In this document: positions 12,222-17,544 of the stretch, one piece after another | Numbering within the stretch: the first letter of the stretch is position 1 | How the letters are laid out: each line of letters opens with the position of its first letter | Assembly (NCBI GenBank): GCA_031547595.1 | Contig: JAVBRU010000045.1 | Span: 1-17,544, forward strand | From: JAVBRU01 sp031547595 | GTDB taxonomy: Bacteria > Bacillota > Clostridia > Christensenellales > Aristaeellaceae | DNA: 17,544 bases | Direction: 5' to 3' | The notes under the pieces: model-generated | What the model was told of the DNA's origin: nothing | The model's database searches: none | Seen by the model: only the letters and a program-made list of their open reading frames with translations | Program-made: the position numbers and the translations under genes

Positions 12222-13052
12222 ATGAATGTATTTCAGGCCGCGGTGCTGGGCATCGTGCAGGGGCTGGCAGAGTTTTTACCCATCTCGTCCAGCGGGCATT
12301 TGGAGCTGGCCCAGCAGCTGCTGGGCGTCACCTCAAATGGCGGTGAAATGATGCTGCTTACCGTGCTTTTGCATGCGGGCACGCTGGTGGCGGTGGCCGT
12401 GGTGTTCTGGGCAGACTGGTGGGGCATGCTCAAAAACCTGTTCCGTTCCAAAACGCTGGGGCTGCTGATTGTGGCGTCCATCCCAGCGTTGATTGCGGCT
12501 GTTCTGTTGGGCGATGCGCTGGATAGCCTGTTTGGCAGCGGATGGCTTGGTTTCAGCTTCCTTTTGACTGGCGTGTTCCTCGTGATTGCAGAAAAAGTGA
12601 GCCACGGGGGCGGCCGCCACAAAAAACGCGCTACCGAGCCGCAGCTCAAAAATGCGCTCGCCATGGGCGGCATGCAGGCCGTGGCGCTGCTGCCCGGCGT
12701 CAGCCGCAGCGGGTCTACCCTGCTGGGCGGTGTGGCGTCCGGCCTCACCCGCGAAAGCGCGGCCAAGTTCTCCTTTATGATGAGCGCACCTGCCATCCTT
12801 GGCAGCCTGCTGATGGAGGGCAAGGATGCCTTTGAAACCGGCGCTTTCGACTTTTTATCCGCAAACATCGTGCCCATGGCCGTGGGCATCGTGCTGGCCG
12901 CCCTGTTTGGCTTCCTGGCCATCCGCTATATGTTGAAACTGATCAACCGCGTGTCCCTCAACTGGTTCGCACTCTATGTGGGCGTCCTGGGCGTTACGGT
13001 GATTGTGCTGCAAATCGTTGGCGTATCGTGGCTGCCGAGGCTGCCGTTCTAG
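12222..13052 (+). CDS. uppP: Undecaprenyl-diphosphatase UppP (BacA)
   Basis: A 276-residue integral membrane enzyme that dephosphorylates undecaprenyl diphosphate to recycle the lipid carrier of peptidoglycan synthesis, and gives bacitracin tolerance. The two family motifs are present: GLAEFLPISSSGHLELA (14-30, with E17 and H26) and LLPGVSRSGSTLLGG (156-170, with R162). Length and the repeated hydrophobic segments are normal. ATG 12222 follows AGGAGG (12205-12210) by 11 bases, a slightly long spacing; no in-frame alternative is better. It seems to be a single gene, with the degenerate inverted-repeat element beginning at its stop codon. Confidence 0.96.
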   Translation: MNVFQAAVLGIVQGLAEFLPISSSGHLELAQQLLGVTSNGGEMMLLTVLLHAGTLVAVAVVFWADWWGMLKNLFRSKTLGLLIVASIPALIAAVLLGDALDSLFGSGWLGFSFLLTGVFLVIAEKVSHGGGRHKKRATEPQLKNALAMGGMQAVALLPGVSRSGSTLLGGVASGLTRESAAKFSFMMSAPAILGSLLMEGKDAFETGAFDFLSANIVPMAVGIVLAALFGFLAIRYMLKLINRVSLNWFALYVGVLGVTVIVLQIVGVSWLPRLPF

Positions 13053-13213
13053 CTAATCACTGATTTAATGAAGATCTATGGATTGCGAGCCGCCTTTGCT
13101 TTTGCACAAGAAAGGGAAACGAAGGAATAGCAGCGCTATTTCAAGGTTTGACAACGCAGAAATGATGCTTTTACACCCCGAAGATGCATGTTAAGAGTTT
13201 TGAAACACGCCCT
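13053..13213. mobile_element. MITE-like inverted-repeat element, degenerate second copy
   Basis: The right end GAAACACGCCCT followed by AA matches the right terminal repeat of the copy at 2687-2850. Inside, GGAATAGCAGCGCTATTTC then AAGG....GACAACGCAG aligns base for base with GGAATACCGGGGGTATTAC then AAGG....GGCAACACAG of the first copy. Further on GAAGATG..GTT.AG is shared. The spacing from the right end is nearly the same, and both copies have the same orientation. The left terminal repeat is not recognisable; by spacing it would fall at the uppP stop codon. So the copy is decayed or truncated on the left. Confidence 0.65.
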
Positions 13214-13248
13214 AATAAGAAAAAACAAACAGACAGGCGGGGATATCT

Positions 13249-13605
13249 TTGACTACCTACACCACCATTGACGAATACATTGCGCAGACGCCCTCGGACG
13301 TTCAGCCGCGCCTCAACACCTTGCGTGATGCCATTCGCGCCCGTGCGCCGATGGCGGAGGAATGCATCCGCTGGCAGATGCCGTCTTTTTATATCAACAA
13401 ACACCCCATGATCCACTTTGCGGCGGCATCGCGCCACGTGGGGTTGTACCCGGGCGAAGAGGCTGTGGCGCACTTTGCGCCTGTTTTGACCGAAATGAGC
13501 CTGAAATTCAGTAAAGGCGCTATCCAGATGCCAAACAGCCAGCCCCTGCCCATGGAGCTGGTTCTTCAGATCGTGGATTTTCGTTTAAAATGCCTGCTGC
13601 CATGA
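13249..13605 (+). CDS. DUF1801 / YdhG-like protein
   Basis: A 118-residue protein of the DUF1801 family, related to Bacillus YdhG, a putative intracellular iron chaperone. TIDEYIAQTPSDVQPRLNTL at the N-terminus, EECIRWQMPSFY (38-49) and GLYPGEEAVAHFAP (65-78) are the typical segments. Translation appears to start at TTG 13249; there is no in-frame ATG before residue 35, and a GGCGGGGA site lies a few bases upstream. The substrate is unproven for most family members. Just upstream is the degenerate inverted-repeat element, and I see no clear promoter for it. Confidence 0.82.
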   Translation: MTTYTTIDEYIAQTPSDVQPRLNTLRDAIRARAPMAEECIRWQMPSFYINKHPMIHFAAASRHVGLYPGEEAVAHFAPVLTEMSLKFSKGAIQMPNSQPLPMELVLQIVDFRLKCLLP

Positions 13606-13635
13606 TTATGCCATGGTTTTGCATGCACAAAGGGC

Positions 13636-13664
13636 TTTACTTTGTTGCTTATTCATTATATAAT
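13636..13664 (+). promoter_or_regulatory. Sigma-A promoter of yajC
   Basis: TTTACT (13636-13641) and a perfect TATAAT (13659-13664) with a 17-base spacer, 42 bases before the likely yajC start. Confidence 0.65.
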
Positions 13665-13706
13665 TAGTGTCGACTTCAATTGGTTGAAAGGCAGGGTACT
13701 ACTACA

Positions 13707-14084
13707 ATGTTGATGAACTGGCTTATGGGAATTTCCACCGCGATTGCCGAAGAAGGTGCTGAAGTGGCCGAGCAGGCTGCCATTGGCATGGGCGATATCA
13801 TCATGCAGGTTGTGATGATTGGCGGCATGATCGCGATCTTCTATTTCATGCTGATCCGTCCCCAGCGCAAGAAGGATAAGAAAGTCAAAGAAATGCTGAA
13901 CGCCCTCAAGCATGGCGACCGCGTGACCACCATTGGCGGCATCTATGGCACCATCACCAACATCAAGGACGATACCGTCACCTTGTCTGTGGGTGCGCAG
14001 CGCATTGAAATGGTGTTTGCCCGCTGGGCCATTCGCAATGTGGAAGAAGTGTCCATCGAAAACGACGGCGAAATCCTGGCATAA
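13707..14084 (+). CDS. yajC: Preprotein translocase subunit YajC
   Basis: A 125-residue single-span membrane protein that associates with SecDF and the SecYEG channel. An N-terminal acidic stretch is followed by a membrane segment (about 32-50), the family motif IRPQRKKDKK (50-59), then a small beta-rich cytoplasmic domain with GDRVTTIGGIYGTI. The start is uncertain: ATG 13707 and ATG 13713 are possible, and a TTG at 13680 would add nine residues; the ribosome binding sites are weak for all. It has its own promoter and terminator, so it seems to be transcribed alone, away from secD/secF. Confidence 0.92.
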   Translation: MLMNWLMGISTAIAEEGAEVAEQAAIGMGDIIMQVVMIGGMIAIFYFMLIRPQRKKDKKVKEMLNALKHGDRVTTIGGIYGTITNIKDDTVTLSVGAQRIEMVFARWAIRNVEEVSIENDGEILA

Positions 14085-14096
14085 TTGCCGGTATCA

Positions 14097-14126
14097 ACAG
14101 GGCGGTCCAGCACCGTCCTGTTTTTT
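14097..14126 (+). terminator. Intrinsic terminator of yajC
   Basis: ACAGGGCGGT (14097-14106) pairs with ACCGTCCTGT (14112-14121) with one G-U pair and a five-base loop, followed by TTTTTT. Confidence 0.9.
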
Positions 14127-14217
14127 GTTTCAAATTGTTACGATTTCGTATCCATTCTGTTCATACACTCGCCAAAATTATGCGGTTTAATGAGTATGTA
14201 ATACGGGAGGTGCGAAG

Positions 14218-15600
14218 ATGAAGAAATTACTGACCTACGGCATGATTTTTGTACTGATCACCATGACAACGGCCTTTGCCCAGGACACAAACACCCCGCC
14301 CGCAATGCCCGATGGCATGCAGCAAATGGGCACTCCGCCTGCGATGACGGACGGCGAGCAGATGGGTACTCCGCCTTCCATACCCGATGGCATAACGGCA
14401 CCCGGCGGCATGGGCGGCAACTTTGGCGGCTCCATGAGCGAGAACAGCGGCATCGGCGCAACCACTTTGACCAGCGATTCCACTCAGGAGGGGGCTTTCT
14501 TTACCTCATCCTCCGGCGATGAAAACGCGCTGCGTGTGGAGAGTAGTGCCCATGTGAGCATCAGCAACATCGAAGTAAGCAAAAGCGGCGAGGCTTCTAA
14601 CAGCGAGGATGCTTCCTTCTATGGCCTCAATGCGGCCATTCTGGCCCGGGACGGCGCTACGCTTGTGCTGACTGGCGGAACCGTCACCACCGACGGTTCC
14701 GGCGGCAATGCGGTGTTCGCCTATGGCACGGGCAAAATCGTGGTATCGGGCATGAAAATTCGTACCAGTCAGAACAATTCCGGCGGCATCATGCTGGCCG
14801 GGGGCGGCACATTGACCGCCAGCAACATGGATATTGAGACCCAGGGCGGCTCCAGCGCGGCCATCCGCACCGACCGGGGCGGCGGCAGCATGACGGTGGA
14901 CGGCGGCACCTATGTGACAAACGGAATCGGCTCCCCCGCGGTGTACAGCACTGCGCAGGTGGTGGTGTCAAACGCCACGCTCACCGCCAATCATTCCGAG
15001 GGCGTGGTCATTGAGGGGAAAAACTCCGTAACGCTGCTCAATTGTGATGTGACCGGCAACATGACAGAGAGCAACGGCGGTGAGGGGGATAATCTGCACA
15101 CCATTTTCCTGTATCAAAGCATGTCCGGCGATGCCGACATTGGCCGCAGCGATTTCTCCATGACCGGCGGCAGCCTGACCTCCATGACCGGCGATACCTT
15201 CTATGTGACCAACACGGCCTGCGCCATAGCGCTGAGCGGCGTTATCATCAAGAATGCCGATGGCGCACTGCTGCGCGTAGCCGGCAACACCAGCAGCCGC
15301 GGCTGGGGCCAGCAGGGCGCAAACGGCGGCACCTGCACACTCACCGCCACCAATCAGGTGCTGGAGGGCGATATCCTGGTGGACAGCATCTCGTCCCTGG
15401 CGCTCATTTTGCAGCAGAACAGCTTCTTCAACGGCAGCATCAATCCCGATGCTGATGCAGGCAGCGTGGATGTGACGCTGGATGATGGCAGCACCTGGAC
15501 ACTGACCGCCGATGCGCACATCACCGCCTTCACTGGCAACCTTGGCAACGTGAACACCAACGGCTTTGCCCTCTATGTGGGCGGTGTGCTGGCCAAGTAA
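14218..15600 (+). CDS. Secreted right-handed beta-helix protein with Pro-rich N-terminus
   Basis: A 460-residue exported protein. The signal peptide is 1-21 (cleavage after AFA). Residues 22-70 are a Pro/Gly/Met-rich linker with three TPP(A/S)(M/I)(P/T)DG repeats at 26-33, 39-46 and 51-58. From about 78 to the end comes a Gly/Thr/Ser-rich chain of short beta strands (GGTVTTDGSGGNAVFAYGTG, GGIMLAGGGTLTASNMDIET and similar), as in pectin-lyase-like beta-helix folds. I recall similar proteins in gut Clostridia with no assigned activity. No LPXTG, SLH or other anchor is visible, so it may be released. A GGGAGGTG site precedes the ATG by a few bases. Adhesion or glycan binding is possible but unproven. 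Confidence 0.8.
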   Translation: MKKLLTYGMIFVLITMTTAFAQDTNTPPAMPDGMQQMGTPPAMTDGEQMGTPPSIPDGITAPGGMGGNFGGSMSENSGIGATTLTSDSTQEGAFFTSSSGDENALRVESSAHVSISNIEVSKSGEASNSEDASFYGLNAAILARDGATLVLTGGTVTTDGSGGNAVFAYGTGKIVVSGMKIRTSQNNSGGIMLAGGGTLTASNMDIETQGGSSAAIRTDRGGGSMTVDGGTYVTNGIGSPAVYSTAQVVVSNATLTANHSEGVVIEGKNSVTLLNCDVTGNMTESNGGEGDNLHTIFLYQSMSGDADIGRSDFSMTGGSLTSMTGDTFYVTNTACAIALSGVIIKNADGALLRVAGNTSSRGWGQQGANGGTCTLTATNQVLEGDILVDSISSLALILQQNSFFNGSINPDADAGSVDVTLDDGSTWTLTADAHITAFTGNLGNVNTNGFALYVGGVLAK

Positions 15601-15625
15601 CACCAATTTCTACAAGGGCTATAAT

Positions 15626-15655
15626 AAAACGCACCGCTTTTCCGCGGTGCGTTTT
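15626..15655. terminator. Bidirectional intrinsic terminator after the beta-helix gene
   Basis: AAAACGCACCGC (15626-15637) and GCGGTGCGTTTT (15644-15655) form a 12-bp stem with a six-base loop; the A and T ends make it readable in both directions. It lies 26 bases after the stop codon. Confidence 0.85.
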
Positions 15656-15720
15656 ATAATGCACAAATTCCAAAATGCAATTTAAGAACAATAAAATTGC
15701 AAATTGTCGAGAAATTATGC

Positions 15721-15749
15721 TTGACAAATGCATAGTTTGAAATTATAAT
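15721..15749 (+). promoter_or_regulatory. Sigma-A promoter of the amino acid ABC cassette
   Basis: Perfect TTGACA (15721-15726) and perfect TATAAT (15744-15749) with a 17-base spacer. A 7-bp inverted repeat GCAATTT/AAATTGC (15677-15683 and 15694-15700) lies upstream and may be a regulator site. Confidence 0.92.
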
Positions 15750-15754
15750 CCAAT

Positions 15755-15789
15755 CAAGATTCAAGAAAAAGTTCGTAAAGCGAATCTTG
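15755..15789 (+). promoter_or_regulatory. Leader inverted repeat before the ABC cassette
   Basis: CAAGATTC (15755-15762) and GAATCTTG (15782-15789) form an 8-bp stem with a 19-base loop, at the start of the transcript and just before the ribosome binding site. It could be a protein operator or an RNA hairpin that affects translation. No known riboswitch class is recognised. Confidence 0.4.
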
Positions 15790-15812
15790 ACACTGTGCAG
15801 GGAGGAAAGATG

Positions 15813-16535
15813 ATGATTAAGCTGGTGGGGGTCAACAAATACTTTGGCAATGCCCACGTGCTCAAAGATGTCAACCTGGAAGTGCGGGAGGGCGAAAAGC
15901 TGGTCATCATCGGGCCCTCCGGCTCAGGCAAGAGCACCACGGTGCGCTGCATGAATTTTTTGGAGGAGCCGACCTCCGGCGAAGTCTATATCGACGGCGA
16001 GCGCCTGACGGCAAAGAACCGCACTCAGCTGGTGCGCAAATCCTCCTCCATGGTGTTCCAGCAGTTCAACCTGTATCCGCACATGACGGTGATGGAAAAC
16101 CTGATGCTGGCGCCCATGAAGCTGCAAAAGAAGAGCAAAGCTGACGCCAAGGCGCTGGCCGAAAAGTACCTGGGCGTAGTAGGGCTGATGCAAAAGGCTG
16201 ATGCCTATCCCAGCACCCTGTCCGGCGGGCAGCAGCAGCGTGTGGCCATTGCCCGGGCGCTGTGCAGCCAGACCAAGATTTTGCTCTTTGACGAGCCCAC
16301 CTCCGCGCTGGATCCCGAGATGGTGCAGGAAGTGCTGGACGTAATGACCGCACTCTCCCGGGAGAATATCACCATGGTGGTTGTCACCCACGAAATGGGT
16401 TTTGCCAAGCAGGTGGCCGACCGCGTGGTGTTCATGGATGATGGCACGATCATCGAGCAAAGCAGCCCCGATCAGTTTTTCACCGCCCCGGAAAGCGACC
16501 GCACCAAGCAGTTCCTCAGCAAGATTCTACATTAA
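15813..16535 (+). CDS. Polar amino acid ABC transporter ATP-binding protein (GlnQ type)
   Basis: A 240-residue ATPase of the glutamine/histidine uptake group. It has Walker A GPSGSGKST (34-42), the Q-loop FQQFNLYPH, signature LSGGQ (136-140), Walker B ILLFDE (156-161) followed by PTSALDPE, and H-loop His193. The FQQFNLYPHMTVMENL stretch and the length are typical of GlnQ/HisP rather than MetN; there is no NIL domain. ATG 15813 is 7 bases after GGAGG; ATG 15810, adjacent and in frame, is also possible. It is followed 20 bases later by a binding protein, but no permease lies in the window. Its substrate cannot be told from sequence. Confidence 0.93.
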   Translation: MIKLVGVNKYFGNAHVLKDVNLEVREGEKLVIIGPSGSGKSTTVRCMNFLEEPTSGEVYIDGERLTAKNRTQLVRKSSSMVFQQFNLYPHMTVMENLMLAPMKLQKKSKADAKALAEKYLGVVGLMQKADAYPSTLSGGQQQRVAIARALCSQTKILLFDEPTSALDPEMVQEVLDVMTALSRENITMVVVTHEMGFAKQVADRVVFMDDGTIIEQSSPDQFFTAPESDRTKQFLSKILH

Positions 16536-16555
16536 ATTATTTGGAGGATATGAAA

Positions 16556-17353
16556 ATGACAAGGTTTGTACGTATGCTGGCCCTGGTTGTAGCCCTGTTG
16601 ATGCTCTCCTGCTGCTTTGCCCTGGCCGATTCCGCGCTGCCCGCCGATGTGCAGGCCATTGTCGATCGCGGCGTGCTGAACGTCGGCGTCAAGGCGGACG
16701 TATTGCACTTTGGCTATTTCAACACCGAAACCGGCGATTATGAAGGCCTGGAAGTAGCCATCGCCCGCAAAATTGCCGAAGCGCTGGGCGTCAGCAAAGT
16801 GAAGTTCACCGCCGTTACCGCCGCCACGCGCGGGCAGCTGCTTGATGCCGGGGATATCGATATGGTGCTTGCCACCTTCACCATCACCGAAGAGCGCAAG
16901 CTGACCTATAACTTCAGCACCCCCTACTACACCGATGCCGTCACCGTGATGGTGATGGCGGACGCGGGCATCGCATCGCTAAAGGATCTGAACGGCATGA
17001 TCGTGGGCGTTGCCACCAGCTCTACCTCCTCCAAGGCGCTTGCGGCTGCCGCGGGTGACGACGTGAAAATGACCTTTGAAGAATTCGCCACCTATCCCGA
17101 AATCAAGCTCGCCCTCACCATGGGCGGCATCGATGCCTTCTGCGTGGACGGCTCCATTCTCTCCAGCTATCTGGACGAAACCACCGTGCTGCTGGATGAG
17201 CGCTTCTCCCCCCAGATGTACGGCGTAACCACCAAGCTGGCCAATACCGGCCTGGCCGCTTATGTGGATGGCCTGATCACCGCCTGGCTGGCCGATGGTA
17301 CCATTGATGCCCTCATCGCGGACAACGGCGCTGTGGCCTCATTTGCTGAATAA
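16556..17353 (+). CDS. Polar amino acid ABC transporter substrate-binding protein
   Basis: A 265-residue family-3 (SBP_bac_3) binding protein. A signal peptide with Cys19-Cys20 and ALA at 22-24 precedes the mature part; the lipobox is weak (MLSC), so anchoring is uncertain. IVDRGVLNVGVKADVLHFGY, YEGLEVAIARKIAEALG, and RGQLLDAGDIDMVLATFTIT then EERK are the expected first-lobe motifs, and STPYYTDAVTVMV begins the hinge. ATG 16556 is 8 bases after TTGGAGG; ATG 16550 is too close to that site. It shares a transcript with the ATPase gene. Glutamine, cystine or other polar amino acids are possible ligands. It is complete. Confidence 0.92.
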   Translation: MTRFVRMLALVVALLMLSCCFALADSALPADVQAIVDRGVLNVGVKADVLHFGYFNTETGDYEGLEVAIARKIAEALGVSKVKFTAVTAATRGQLLDAGDIDMVLATFTITEERKLTYNFSTPYYTDAVTVMVMADAGIASLKDLNGMIVGVATSSTSSKALAAAAGDDVKMTFEEFATYPEIKLALTMGGIDAFCVDGSILSSYLDETTVLLDERFSPQMYGVTTKLANTGLAAYVDGLITAWLADGTIDALIADNGAVASFAE

Positions 17354-17358
17354 GCACG

Positions 17359-17428
17359 CAGGGGGCTACTCGCCCCCTGAACCCCCCGGCAGGGAGCAGT
17401 GCTCCCTGCACCCCCACTTTTGTATTCA
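17359..17428 (+). repeat. Tandem GC-rich hairpin element, copy B, after the binding protein
   Basis: Six bases after the stop codon, CAGGGGGC/GCCCCCTG (17359-17366 and 17372-17379) forms the first hairpin and GCAGGGAGC/GCTCCCTGC (17389-17397 and 17401-17409) the second, with a C-run between and after and then CTTTTGTATTC. It matches copy A at 78-137 in layout and in parts of its sequence, and sits in the same place relative to the last gene of an operon. Confidence 0.6.
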
Positions 17429-17461
17429 CTGATGTGGCTTGTGTGATACAGGCTGTATGAA

Positions 17462-17512
17462 AAGGCGGGTATTGGCGGGAAAGGAAGCAAAGCAGGCCAA
17501 TACCCCCCTTTG
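17462..17512. repeat. Long imperfect hairpin at the right window edge
   Basis: AAAGG C GGGTATTGGC (17462-17477) pairs with GCCAATACCC C CCTTT (17497-17512): 15 of 16 pairs with one C-C mismatch and a 19-base loop. No reading frame covers it. It may be a terminator or the start of another repeat that runs past the window. Bases 17410-17461 and 17513-17544 hold nothing I can name. Confidence 0.45.
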
Positions 17513-17544
17513 GACACCAAAAAGGGATAATAAGTTGTGGGGGG

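Noticed and set aside
1..17544. CRISPR array, tRNA, rRNA or defence system
   Set aside because: No regularly spaced repeats, no tRNA-like cloverleaf with a CCA-type end, and no rRNA or known defence genes were seen on reading both strands.

Overview
The window looks like a chromosomal segment of a spore-forming Gram-positive member of the Clostridia, probably a gut lineage with moderately high GC. The clues are an FMN riboswitch with an ECF transporter S component, a SpoIIQ-like protein behind a near-perfect forespore sigma-F promoter, the rpsF-ssb-rpsR operon with a zinc-ribbon S18, consensus sigma-A promoters with strong AGGAGG ribosome binding sites, and signal peptides of Gram-positive type. 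Assignment to a genus is not possible from the sequence alone.

Left part, minus strand (about 1-7200). One tightly overlapped operon reads FMN riboswitch, ribU, tsaE, tsaB, rimI: a riboflavin importer followed by two t6A tRNA-modification genes and a ribosomal-protein acetyltransferase, all with 4-8 base overlaps. Upstream of it lies a metN-metI-metQ methionine ABC importer operon. Its leader holds a consensus promoter, a 23-codon open reading frame rich in Met and Cys with its own ribosome binding site, and an intrinsic terminator before metN, which looks like a ribosome-mediated attenuator. A 164-bp inverted-repeat element sits four bases after metQ. A DUF1846 gene follows.

Middle part, plus strand (7264-13052). 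A SpoIIQ-like gene with a sigma-F promoter, a winged-helix AlkZ/YcaQ-like protein, an AraC/GyrI-type regulator, then rpsF-ssb-rpsR with a consensus promoter, a possible S6:S18 leader hairpin and a terminator. Between rpsR and uppP is about 1 kb of decayed DNA: a frameshifted small gene on the minus strand, an XRE-type repressor with an internal deletion and frameshift, and the C-terminal stub of a MATE efflux gene. uppP (undecaprenyl-diphosphatase) follows, with a candidate promoter inside the MATE stub.

Right part, plus strand (13053-17544). A second, degenerate copy of the inverted-repeat element, a DUF1801 protein, yajC, a large secreted beta-helix protein with a Pro-rich N-terminus, and a polar amino acid ABC cassette containing an ATPase and a binding protein but no permease in the window. 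The two window ends carry related tandem GC-rich hairpins placed directly after the last gene of an operon.

The most interesting points are the Met/Cys-rich leader peptide before metNIQ, t6A genes riding on an FMN-riboswitch transcript, the hairpin element family with compensatory changes between its two copies, and the paired operon-end hairpin repeat.
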